A stretch of 64,000 nucleotides of DNA, from contig ML677328.1 of NCBI GenBank assembly GCA_007922305.1, positions 8,852,620 to 8,916,619 on the forward strand, given 5' to 3'. Under the pieces are notes generated by a model. It ran no database searches and was not told where the DNA came from. It saw nothing but the letters and a program-made list of their open reading frames with translations. Origin of the DNA: Dermatemys mawii. Its lineage: Eukaryota > Chordata > Testudines > Dermatemydidae. Below, piece after piece: positions 36,561-47,754 of the stretch (within the stretch, counting starts at the first letter, position 1; the number at the start of each line of letters is the position of its first letter). The position numbers and the translations under genes are program-made.

Positions 36561-36935
36561 TTAATTTGCAAACTGGACACCATCGCATTAGGCCTGAAAA
36601 AAGAATGGGAGTGATTGGGTCATTACAAAACCTAAACTTAATTTCCCCAATACTAATTTCCCCTTACTGTTACTCACACCTTCTTGTCAATTGTTTGAAA
36701 TGGGCTATTCTCATTCCCACTTCAAAAGTTATTTTTCCTCCTTTGATATCTTGCTGTCAATAGAATTGTCTTGTTAGACTGACCTCACACTTGGCAACTC
36801 TCATCTTTTCATGTATTATACTTGCTCCTGTATTTCCCACTCCATGCATCTGATGAATTTGATTCTAGCCCACGAAAGCTTATGCCCAAAGAAATTTGTT
36901 AGTCTCTAAGGTGCAACAAGGATTCCTCATTGTAT

Positions 36936-37761
36936 TTACAGAAACAAGTGTGGTTTCAACTATTCTATTTAACAGACATTGAAAAATTACCAAACAGCAA
37001 TTTAGATTTCTGTTTATTCTCTGTTTTTTGTAACATTCTCTTGAGATTCCTGAAAATGAAATTAATTTCCCTTCCAATTTTTTCACCTATGTTTTGTCAC
37101 TTTCCTGTAAATTTCCCCACCCCCCACACTGTGTTCCTTATGGAGCAGAATTCATCAATGGTTGCAGTTCCATCCTTATATTTGTAGCTAAAACATGTTT
37201 TTAATCTGAAACTCAAGATTTCAGCTGATGAGTGGGGGGAGGTGGTGAAGGAGTATCACACAAGCAACACTCTTTTTACCTCACCTACATTAGGACAGTA
37301 TTGTGATGTTGATCAATATTAATTTCACAGTAGCTGTGTAATTACTTGAGATTCCTGAAATATCCCACGATGGGCCACATTAAGGAGGCCCTGGTTATTA
37401 TAAGAAAAACCAACACGTGGTTTTGGGAATCTAAGGTGAAACAAGTTAATAGCTTCCCATTATCTGCTGATAATGCTGTCACCACACTATATATGAGAAC
37501 AAATGGCATGACAAGGCACTAAATGAAATAACTGATAATATATGTGAAAAAGCAAAGAACTACAGATGGGAGTTCTAAAATGTATTTATCACTATCTACA
37601 AAAAATCACCTCCGTCTATCTGGAAAATACAAACTTCAGACAGTTCTTTGGTAAAGTGTATGTTGAGAAAAATATATATTCAGATATATGCTTTGAAACC
37701 CATGCTTAACTTTGTGTATGTGTATGTGGCGTGGAGGGGACGGGACACTAAAGCATACTAT
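36936..37761. other. AT-rich sequence, no gene
   Basis: No repeat ends or coding domains were recognised between the Penelope 3' end and the fold-back hAT. Confidence 0.5.
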
Positions 37762-38301
37762 TAGGGCTGTCAAGCAATTAAAAATTAATTGTGATTAATT
37801 GCACTGTTAAACAATAATAAAATATCATGTATTTAAATATTTTTGGATATTTTCTATATGTTCAAATAGATTGATTTCAATTACAACACAAAATACAAAG
37901 TTTGCAGTGCTTAGTTTATATTTATTTTTGATTACAAGTATTTGCACTATAAAAAACTAAGAGAATAATATTTTTCAATTCACCTAATACAAGTACTGTA
38001 GTGCAAACTCTTTATCATGAAAGCTGAATTTACAAATATAGAATTATGTACAAAAAACACTGCATTGAAAAATACAGCAATGTAAAATTTTAAAGCCTGC
38101 AAGTCCACTCAGTCCTACTTCTTGTTCAGCCAATCGCTCAGCCAAACAAGTTTGTTTACATTTACAGGAGATAATGCTGCCCGCCTCTTGTTTACAGTGT
38201 CACCTGACACCAAGAACTGGCATTCTCATGGCATTGTTGAAGCAGAATTGCAGTCTATTTATGTGCCAGATGCACTAAAGATCCATACGTTCCTTCATGC
38301 T

Positions 38302-38667
38302 TCAACCACCATTCCAGGGAACATGAGTCCATGCTGATGATGGGTTCGGCTCAGTAAGAATCCAAAGAATGCCTGACACATGTTCCTTTTCATTATCTGA
38401 GTCAAATGCCACCAGCAGAAGGTTGATTTTCTTTTTTTGTGATTTGGGTTCTGTAGTTTCTGCACTGGAGTGTTGCTTTTTTAAGACTTCTGAAAACATG
38501 CTCCACACCTCATCCTCCTCAGATTTTGGAAGGTACTTCAAATTCTTAAATCTTGGGCTGAGTGCTGTGGCTATTTTTAGAAATCTCACACTGGTACCTT
38601 CTTTGCATTTTTTTGTCAAATCTGCAGTGAAAGTGTTCTTAAAATGAACAACGTGCTGGGTCATCAT
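38302..38667 (-). pseudogene. hAT transposase internal fragment
   Basis: The 121-codon frame includes A-T-A-L-S-P-R-F-K-N-L-K-Y-L-P, the conserved 'ALDPRFKxLxxLP' block of ZBED/hAT transposases. It continues with an acidic stretch and lysines. Further along the minus strand the left arm would supply the C-terminal dimerisation domain but is closed by stops. The upstream DNA-binding and first catalytic parts are absent. Confidence 0.8.
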
Positions 38668-38860
38668 TTGAGACTGCTATAACATGAAATTTATGGGAGA
38701 ATGTGGGTGAAACAGAGAAGGAGACATACAATTCTTCCCCAAATAGTTCAGCCACAAATGTAATTAACACATTATTTTTTTAATGAGCATCTTCAGCATG
38801 GAAGCATATCCTCTGGAATGAGGGCCAAAGCATGAAGGGGCATACAAATGTTTAGCATAT

Positions 38861-38998
38861 CTGGTATGTAAATACCTTGCAGTACTGGCTACAAAAGTGT
38901 CATGCAAATGCATGTTCTCACTTTCTGGTGATACTTTAAATAGGAAGAGAAGAGCATTATCTCCTGTAAATGTAAACAAACTTGTTTGTTTTAGCGAT
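38861..38998 (+). pseudogene. hAT transposase C-terminal dimerisation fragment (right arm)
   Basis: Read on the plus strand the arm keeps L-x-x-K-Y-L, A-T-K-V, F-S-L-S-G-D, K-R-x-A-L-S-P-V-N-V and K-L-V, the usual hAT dimerisation-domain spacing. It ends at an early TGA. The inverse copy in the left arm encodes the same region on the minus strand. In an intact hAT only one copy exists, so this is the duplicated end. Confidence 0.75.
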
Positions 38999-39409
38999 TG
39001 ATTGAACAAGAAGTAGGACTAAGTGGACCCGTAGGCTCAGAAGTTTTACATTGTTTTGTTTCTGAGTGCCGTTATGTAACAAAAAAAAATTGAATTTTTA
39101 AGTGGTACTTGCACGACAAAGAGATTGCACTACAATACTTGTATGAGGTGATTTGAAAAATACTATTTCTTTTACCATTTTTACAGTGCAAACATTTGTA
39201 ATCAAAAATATACACTTTGATTTCAATTACAACACAGAATACAATGCATATTAAAATGTAGAAAAACATCCAAAATATTTAATAAACAATAGAATACCAA
39301 TTGAAATTTAACAGTGCAATTGAAACTGTGATTAACCAAGATTAACTTTTTCAAATCACGATTTTTTTAGTTAATCTCGTGAGTTAACTGTGATTAATCG
39401 ACAGACCTA

Positions 39410-40529
39410 TATATTATGTAACAAAGACGAAACCAGCAGAGTTCTACTGAAATCACTGTACAAAAACACAAGTTTAATAGCGTGAGTTTTGCTATACTTT
39501 TAAAACCTTTGAAATAGAATTTGATAGCATGGATAAAGTTTTGTATTAAATGTTTTAGGATGGTTCAAAAATTCTATAGAAAATGTACAATTCCTCTATT
39601 ATATTCTGTGAGTTATTTTTTTTAAAAAAGGTTTCATTTTGTTTTAATCAAAGATGACTACACATGCTTATATACATTCCTCTAGTTCAGAAAATACCAG
39701 CAGTGGAACTACAGTAGAGTATGTGTTATTTTTACTCAGCGTTTATTAAACATTACAGAAAACACTAAGGAATTCAATCCCTGCCCTGAGCAGATTATAA
39801 TGTGCACAAGATAAATTGCACTGGAAGACCTGGAGTCTGGCTCTTCAATTTAGAACATTTTCATTCTACTATCAATAAGTGTTGACATTTTTCTCTTTTG
39901 AAATGACCTTAGTCAGATTAATGTCAAAACCTGTAGTATATTATCAAATATATAGAAGGTAAATAAGATTACATAAGAGTAAATCATTTAGATTGTAATT
40001 CTTCAAATCAGAGATCATCTTTTTGTGATGTCTAGCACAAAGGGGCCTTGGTCCCTCATTGGGATCTTAGGTGGTACTAAATAAAGATATTTTTCATGGA
40101 ATATGTTGTATAAACAAACAACAACATGTTCCATTAAAAATATCTTCTACTGGAATGAAGGTTGAGGATATTTATTAGTAGTTATTGTTTATATTACAAT
40201 AGAATTTACAATGTTCTAAAGGTTTTCCAAGCCTATGGTAAAATTCAGTCTTTGATCTCACTCCTAGCCCCAATCCTAGGTCAAAGGCCTTAGACCCATT
40301 ATTAATTATTATCATTATGTGATGAAGTCAAACATTAATGTTTACAAAAGTTCAGTACTATAATTATAAAAATATCAATCATTAGACATCCTGGAAACTC
40401 ACTCGTAAGGTTAATCAGATGACAATATGTTTGTCTGCAGGGTCTAGCTCCACAACGTTGGGTCTGGAAGTATTTGTATTTGCCTCTTCCTAAGTATTTC
40501 CTAGGAAACACACTGAACTTTGTTTATCC
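39410..40529. other. AT-rich sequence with an old SINE/LINE tail
   Basis: Apart from the tail at 40005-40095 nothing is recognised. No gene. Confidence 0.5.
40005..40095 (+). mobile_element. MIR/L2-type 3' tail
   Basis: 'gtctagcacaaaggggcctt' followed by 'ggtccctcattgggatctta' and 'ggtactaaataaa' is the recurrent 3' tail text of an ancient amniote retroelement. The 5' part is too decayed to call. Confidence 0.5.
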
Positions 40530-41193
40530 CCAGAGTTCCTTCTTTTCCTGCATAAAGTAACCCTTTGATGCTCATAACACTTCCCAATGTTTACATTCAT
40601 CATACCTTACCCCACAGAGAGATTACATACAATTACACGATAATACAATTAAAGTTGTTTTATCTGGCATATTGGGAGCATGTGGGGGGAGGCTGTCGGA
40701 AAGAGGGGGTGCCGGCTAACTAAGAGGGAGGGAATTTGGGTACAGGAGGGGGTGCGGGCTCTGGGAAGTAGTTGGGTGCAGGAGGGGGCTCGGGGCAGTG
40801 GATTGGGGTGTGTGGGGTGCTGGATCCAGGTGTGGGGGGTGGGGAAGGCTCACCGCAGGAGGCTGCCTACAAACAGCAACATGTCCTGGCTGCTCCTAGA
40901 CAGAGATGCGGCAGGTGGCTCTGCACGCTTCCCCCACTCCAAGCACTAGCTCCGCAGCTCCCGTAGGCTGGGAATTGCAGCCAGTGGGAGTGGTGAGGGC
41001 AGCACCTGTGTGTGGAGGCAGTGCACAGAACCTTGTGCTATGCCTCTGCCTAGGAGCAGCTGGGATAGGTTGCGGCTTGGGTAGAGCCACTGCCTGCATC
41101 CCTCACTCCTTCCCAATATTGATTAATATTAATTCAATTAGGATATTACAGGATAATTCAAGGCAATTGCAGGAAATTGCCATATCTGTCACA
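40530..41193 (-). mobile_element. LTR-A family copy, interrupted
   Basis: The plus strand at 40530-40660 ('gctcataacacttcccaatg', 'gagattacatacaattaca') and at 41113-41193 ('gcaggaaattgccatatctg', 'tcaca') are consecutive blocks of LTR-A in inverse orientation, matching the copy at 5894. A GC-rich piece of about 450 bp separates them. The start on the low-coordinate side is not sharp; older LTR sequence may extend to about 40440. Confidence 0.6.
40665..41112. mobile_element. GC-rich insert within LTR-A
   Basis: This segment has no counterpart in other LTR-A copies. Its plus strand begins with a G-rich run containing repeated 'aggagggggt' units and then a GC-rich body. Short inverted 'atattggga' strings occur near both junctions (40670 and 41116). 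It is probably a non-autonomous DNA transposon, superfamily unresolved; no target duplication could be fixed. Its open frames are chance. Confidence 0.45.
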
Positions 41194-44100
41194 GATAATA
41201 TTATGACAAACGTGTTTAAACCTCATTATCAAAGGTGTGGTAGCCACTTGTGCTGTCATTGAGTGCTGCTGTTATAACATTTGCCTTAGGTCTTCTATTG
41301 AGAGCCAATGCACTTTCTTACCAAAACCGATCTGCAAATACTTGCAAAAAGTATTGCTCTTAAGACAGAGTTGTCTCCTAGCATCCAGACTGACCCTTAA
41401 CATTGATTAATTTACTCCATCTCAGGATTATTCCACCTCCGTTTAGAATTAATTACCGGATTTTCTCTCTCTCTTATCTTTTCCTCAAGCCTCTCAGCAA
41501 CATCAGACTCCTGCTCCTCGTTAATACTCAAAAGAAAAATAATGCTTCCTCATCTATATACTAATAATACCTGATTTTAACAAATACTACCGAAGAAGAC
41601 TTATATTACTAAATAACAAACGTCTATCTTCTTTCAAACTCTTTTCATTACTTTCCATTGCATTACAGACCTAGTCTGATACTAACAATGTTTAATGCTG
41701 CAAAAGGAGCTGATAAGCATATGAGTCATCTTCTTGCCCTACTTTTACTGCCTGTCTACTGTCAACAAAAAACCAAGGAAGGCTAAGGGTTTTCTGATTC
41801 CTGACTATGAGCATATTGGGCCAAATCCATCCCTGATGCAAATGCACAGAAATCAGTGAAGTTACACAAGGGTTGAATTTAACCATTCCTATTATTACCA
41901 AAGTGATTTCTCTGTTGGACTTTTGTCTCATGCCTCCTTTCATCGCAATCATCAACATTTACACCTTGAGAAGACATGCTTTGAGGTCTTAAATGCCTGG
42001 AAATCCCCAGTATTTTCTCTTTAAGTGTAGCAATATTCCGTTGGGCCTAGAAATATCAAAAAGGGGATGGGGGAAAGGACAGCAGAAAAATGTGCAACAT
42101 GAATAAATACTAAGTTCTTCTCTCTCTCTGTCCTGGGAGACCAGACAAATATTGTCACAATTTCTTTCTGTCACCCACTGAACCTGCTGAAACTTTACTT
42201 CTGTATTTATGAACAACTTTGATGCTCGGAGCAGATGGGCTGTGAAGTAAGCACCTCCACAGTTTAAATTATGCATTACCTTATGAAGCGGCAGAACAAG
42301 GGGGGTTTTTTTGGTTTTTTTTAAACTATTCTCCCCTATGCTACATACAGCATTTTCATCAGACATTTTTTGTTGTGGAAAATATACAGTATACATATCT
42401 TCTGAACAGGGAAATTACAGCTTCCTCTGTCACAGGAGGGGCCAGTAGAAACCAGCCATAAACTTGTAGATTCAGCAGCCTGTGTATATATTCAACAGTC
42501 ACATTTTTCAGCAGCTGACAGCAACATAGGACCATATAATAAAAATGTTTTACTGGTGAAAATGATTACCAGTCGTGGACAAAACCACTCTGTAACACCA
42601 GGTGATTGGTGTCTTGACATTTCCCAAATCACTACTCTCCATAAGTGCCCAATGATTCACAAAAATCAATGGCTACTGGCAGGACAATACTTTATAGAGG
42701 TGACAGGCAGCAGGCAGTGTTACAATATCCATTTGAACCTATGTGGCAGTCTAGGTGATATTATTGTATAGTTAAGCACAGCTGGCCCTCAAATAAGTAT
42801 GCGTGGAGCTGTACAGATAAATTACACAAACCTTGACCCAAGGAGATTAGAATCTCAGTGCAGACATAACACTGAGTGATAACAAATCAAAAGGCGTTCG
42901 GGGCTGGAGAGATTAAAGATTACTAAATATATATGATCATTTGATTACTTCATTTTGTTTTGTACTTGGGGGCCCCACATGAAGAGGACATATATTTCCT
43001 ATACTTAGCATGCCACTTTTTATATATGTTTCATATATTAAAGCCTGCAAATTTATGGAAGAAGACACTTTTATATTCATCCATATAACAACAGCTAATA
43101 TGCAATCTTATACAAACCCATTAAGTGAAGCAAGTGTTACTTAGAGAGCATTTCCTTATAAGGTTTATATACTGTTGTTCCATGTGGGTTTATAACTGTA
43201 TCTATTTATAGCAATATGGTTTTTGGTAAATAAATTAGGGTGTATTGTTGGGCATGAAAAGCAAATAAGATAGGTTCAAGTGCACTGCAGAAAGTAAGTA
43301 TGAGCAGAGGAAGAGGCAAGTATAAGAGGTAGTGTGATGGAAAAGGAGAGGAAATAATGAGGTAGAGAGAGGATGGAGCCAGGGAACAGAAGAAAAGGAG
43401 GTGAGATTGATGTGGTAGCACTAGTAAAGGTAGATTGGCAGTAACAAGCCTGTGATATCCTTGGGCTCTGTGGAGGGCAATATGGATCCCACATTGCAGG
43501 AGACACTAATGAAGAGAACCATCATTTCCCCAGCTGCAGCAGAACGGCTGGTGATCAACAGCTGAGATAACCCAGACAGAGTTGGCTGGCTCTCCAACAG
43601 CCATTGTGGAGGACCTCCACAGCACTGGAGGGAGAAAAGCTAACCAGAGAGACTAGCTTCCTGGCAGAAGGATCCAGGGAATATTTCCATACAGAAGCTG
43701 CCTGCAAAGGCCTTCGGTAGGAAGCAGCCAAGGGGCAGCAGGAAACTTCAATGCACAGTCCTTGACAGCCTAACACAGGACCCCTGGGCTGGGACCCAGA
43801 GAAGATGGCAATCCCTCTATTGTGAGAGGAGACAGACTGCTGAAGCCCCAAATTCAGGCTTGTGATCACAATCTACAGCTACTAGACTTCATTTTTGCCC
43901 TGTTTTGACTTCCTTTTGTTCCCTCCCTGATGGAGAAGGCAGAGGGAGATATCAGGCCATGAGATTAGCGGTTAGAAGCCTACCTCAGGGCCCTTAGAAC
44001 CTTGCAGTGAGACCACCTTGTTACCATGAAAGGGGAGAAGCATAAATGACCCAGCTGGAGGGCTGGAATGGTATAGAGAGGCCAAGAGCTTTATGCCACA

Positions 44101-44997
44101 CTTCCGAAAGTATACAAAAAGAAATGGAGAGAAGGTTGCCATTATCAAACACTCAGCACAAGGGACTGCATTCAAGGAAGTCAGATTCACCCACAGGCTC
44201 CAAACATTCCTTTTTTGCAACACAATCTGACATATAGACATTATGTTGAGAACAACCAAGAACCTCAACACCTGGACATAAAGGCTTAACACATTAAGAT
44301 GCTTTGATAATTTTTGAAACTGAGCCCTTTTGCCCTTTGGTATTCTTTGAAAGAGCCATGTCCTTCTCTTGTTTTTGTCTTCCTTTATATCCATAGTTTA
44401 TACCTGAAATGTTAAAAGTTCTATGCAATAGTTTAGAGTGTTTGTATTGATCTGATCATATAATTCATAAAGAAAAGTGTGCTGGAGCAAAACTCAATAC
44501 ATTTATTAATCACAGTAACATTCATATTTTGTGAAGTTGTATAATCTATCTTTCCAACTGAAATGAAACTAGATGGACATCAGAAAACCTCATCTTTTCA
44601 TAAATAATATTCTGATTAATGAACCACCCCCACCCTTTCACGGGCTCAGATCTCTAAAGGGTACAGTCTATGTGTTGCAGAAATTGATGCTGAACATTTA
44701 CTCAGTGGACTCTTCCATATGAGTCGTTATTTAATTAACGCTAAAATATGGGTGCCAATCCTCACATGCACACTCAGAAGGGACCCTTCACCCACCGCAG
44801 CACTCCACTTTGCCCTCCAGACTCAGTGAAGGGTGTTCAGTGCTGTGAAAAAGAACAGAGACTGGACAGGCTGTGGGAAGGCCTGTGTGGGGCTGGGTGA
44901 CAGAGATTGCCACTCCAAGGCTGCAGAGCTTAGGCCAAAAAGAAATCCGAAGGAACAATCCAGGCTCCATTGTCTTTTCCATGGAGACCCCTGCCCC
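41194..44997. other. Mostly unassigned; possible repeat at 43500-43990
   Basis: From 41194 to 43500 no element was recognised. The segment 43500-43990 is GC-richer. Text such as 'gagacagactgctgaagccc' and 'ttttgacttccttttgttcc' suggests a dispersed LTR-type or internal retroelement fragment, but ends are not visible. Open frames on the minus strand here have no domains. Confidence 0.35.
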
Positions 44998-45759
44998 TGT
45001 CACAGTTCAAGGTAACTGCACCTATATTCACCCTCCGTGGTTCAGCAAAGTCTCCCACTCTTAGGCTCTTGGGTCCTCAGCCATCACCTCTCTTGTGTGG
45101 CAACTCTCTCTCTCTCCTGGTCTGCGGTTTTCCAGGCTGCACAGTTCCCTGCCTAAACTGTGAATTCCCTAGCAAGTCAGACTGCCTAAGTAGGCCTGCT
45201 TTGCTTTCTCCTCAGAGGCTCTAAACAACGTAATTGCCCATAGTTATAAGGTACCACACAGCTTTTCCTAAGAAAACATATCTATTCTTAAGATAAAAGT
45301 ACTACAGATAAAACATATTAAACCAATAAATGTTCATTTGCACATGCTAAAAGCTTCCTAGAATTCACCCTGGGAGATTCAATGGGTGAATGCCCTTCCA
45401 ACCTCTCCCAGGAAGTATTTCGGCCCCAGCTGGATGGAGGATTCTGTCTGTTTGCTGAATCAGAAAGAAGGCCCTGAGCCAGTTTAAACTCAGGCTATTC
45501 AAACAAAAGAACTTTATTTATCTGTTGGTCGCTAGAGAGTCCAGTTTGAATCAGTATGTGTGAGCCTTTCCAGGTGGTGGTACTTCGATGGAGATGTTAC
45601 AATCTAAATGAATTTGCCTAATTAGCCTCCCGGTATTCTGAGTTCTCGAGGGCAGTTGTCACCCTACCCCATGCAGTGACATACAATCCCTGTCCCATGA
45701 TACGTTATCTTCATATGGTAAGATCTCCCAAAGATATTGCAGGAAATTGCCATATCTGT
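44998..45759 (-). mobile_element. LTR-A family solo LTR
   Basis: The plus strand starts 'tgtcacagttcaaggtaact' (inverse of the LTR 3' end ...GTGACA) and ends 'ttgcaggaaattgccatatc' (inverse of the LTR start). The order of blocks agrees with the inverted 5894 copy. The polyadenylation hexamer is mutated to AATAGA. About 760 bp long, with no internal sequence attached. Confidence 0.75.
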
Positions 45760-46602
45760 CCCCCCTGGAGTTTGCTGGGACAGTCCCTGACAGGAATTTT
45801 GAGAGTGGCCCTGTGGGCCACAGTTGTTATTGTGGCACAGGACCTCTGCGTATATGATCCTTGCCTTTGAGAGAATCCATCCTGTTTGGGGGCAGATTTG
45901 ACTACGTGTTTGTGTGTTAGAGAAAGTGGAGGAGCAGAAACCTTGCCCCAGAGGATAGCAAGAAATGCCAGAGGGAATCTGAACAGAGATTTCTTGTTCA
46001 AGCTCCTCCCTTCCATGGACTTTTTTATGGGATAAGGCTATCCAGGGCATAGTAATTGAGAGGCACCATTCCTCTGGAGATACATTCTGTCAAATTGTAT
46101 ATAAAACACTGGTCCTGTCCACTTGTGATCTTTAAAGATTCCCAGGAGACAGATCATAAAAAAACCAGGGATAAAATTTTCTAAAGTGTGTGCGCGTGAC
46201 CAGTGACTTAAATCTCATTTTCAGTTACACACTTAGAAGACTAATGCTTATTGAAAGCCAATTTTGCCCCAAACCCTAAATCACGCCTGAAATAGAGATT
46301 TAGGAGTGTTTTGAAAATTTTACCCTGGATGCTAACCCTATCCAAATTACAACTCAGATCCTGTGGTTATATTCTGCTTACCTAAATTCCCCCTGCATTT
46401 TGTCCAGATCCTGGTATGTTACTTAACTTCCCAACTGCGTAGTGTGGCTGTGTGTTCAGCAGTTCTTGTGTTTTACCTGAGAGATGGCCAGTTGTCAGTG
46501 TTGTGCGAAGCAAACTGCTTATGGGCCTCAGTATATAAAATGATTGGATATAATTTAGTTACAGATATACAATGGATAAATGGGTTGAATTCAGGAGCAA
46601 CT
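45760..46602. other. No feature recognised
   Basis: A 'ttttgaaaattttaccctg' motif near 46310 is one of the short dispersed motifs of the window. No gene. Confidence 0.45.
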
Positions 46603-46692
46603 GGATAAAAAATCTATAGCCTATGTTATGCAAGAGGTCAGAATAAATGATATAATGGTCTCTTCTGGCCCTAAAAATATGTGAATCTATGT
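46603..46692 (+). mobile_element. CR1-type 3' terminus
   Basis: 'cctatgttatgcaagaggtc' followed by 'ataatggtctcttctggccc' and 'atgtgaatctatg' is a CR1 3' end (or SINE sharing it) in plus orientation. The same tail occurs in inverse at 1868. The 5' limit is unclear. Confidence 0.65.
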
Positions 46693-47754
46693 ATTATTTA
46701 ATATCTTTATTCTACTATCAGAAACGTAAATTTTCAGATGGCTAGAGCTATGACCTTGGCTCATACATGCTGAATCCAATAGAAGGGAAATATTATATAT
46801 AATGGCTTTTACTGAAAAAAACAACAACAAATATTTGAAAAAAAATCCCCAATTAACTGGAAGATTGGCTAATAGGTTTCTGATCAAAAAAGAAACTGTG
46901 CTTGGTTCAGAAATTGCATCACAATGTATTAAGCTTAATAAATGTTCACCAATCCTGTGTGTGCGTACAAGAAAAAAAAAATACAATACCTGAAATGGTT
47001 AAACCTATTCAATATTGTTCCATTGTGTTTCACTGAAATAGAAACCAGGGCAAATATTAAAGAAGAAAATGAAATCCACCTGTTAACCTATAAGCGTTTT
47101 CAATCAAAAAGCTTGGTCAGATATTAAGTGTGCCATGATTTATTCATATTATGAAGTCCTTATCACAGTTCGTGAAATTAAGTTTTTATTTCAGGGCAAG
47201 ATACAGAAATATAAACAGCAATAGTTATAGCGTGTCACCTTACTGGTATTTGAATAGCTAGAGATACTGTGATGATGAGGAAGGAGGGTTTAGACACTTT
47301 GCTGTTATAATTTACTGCTGTCCAAGAAAAGATTTGTTAAAATCTTTGTTCTGAATACCAAGAGTCCTGAGCATGCCTGGCTCCCACAGAGTTCAGGGAG
47401 AGTTGTGGGTGGTCAGCACTTCTAAAAATTGAGCAATTGACTTGTTTAAATACTGTAGGTAAAATTAATTTGTGACCTGGCAAACCCCAGGTAAATTGTA
47501 TCTGTAATGACATACATTTGTATTTTGTCCTATTCAGTATATTTTACCATTCATGCTCTTACTTACATTTGAATGGTTGCCCTTGTAGCCTTCATTAAAA
47601 CAAAAATAGGTTAACAAACATTGTGGGGAAACTATCAAATTCAATCTTTAAAATGTCTCTCCCTCCACATTAGAACATAAACTCCAAGAGTCAATTCTCA
47701 GAGGAGTAAGAGTTGCAAAAGGAATTGTGGCACCCCAATCTTAATACATGGCAG
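46693..47754. other. AT-rich sequence, no gene
   Basis: Nothing recognised beyond AT-rich unique sequence with A-runs. Confidence 0.5.

Larger units (their letters stand above)
35084..36935 (+). mobile_element. Penelope-like retroelement, internally deleted and interrupted
   Basis: The element opens with 'gtttcagagtggtagccatg'. It then encodes the region after the reverse transcriptase and a GIY-YIG endonuclease domain, and ends with a 3' region containing 'cacgaaagcttatgcccaaa' and 'ttagtctctaaggtgcaaca'. This is the layout of Penelope-like elements, which carry RT plus GIY-YIG. Most of the RT is absent. A second transposon (35419-36312) sits inside the GIY-YIG coding region. Downstream of that insert a one-base shift separates the domain into two frames. 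Confidence 0.8.
37762..39409. mobile_element. Fold-back hAT transposon with duplicated inverted 3' ends
   Basis: The 1,648-bp element starts TAGGGCTGTC and ends GACAGACCTA (inverse TAGGTCTGTC). It is flanked by CATACTAT (37754-37761) and TATATTAT (39410-39417), 6 of 8 identical with two transitions, as expected for an hAT 8-bp duplication. The arms 37762-38341 and about 38787-39409 are inverse copies of each other over nearly 600 bp. Both arms encode the hAT C-terminal dimerisation region, pointing outward; the loop encodes an internal transposase piece on the minus strand. The element is thus a palindromic derivative of an autonomous hAT. Confidence 0.85.
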
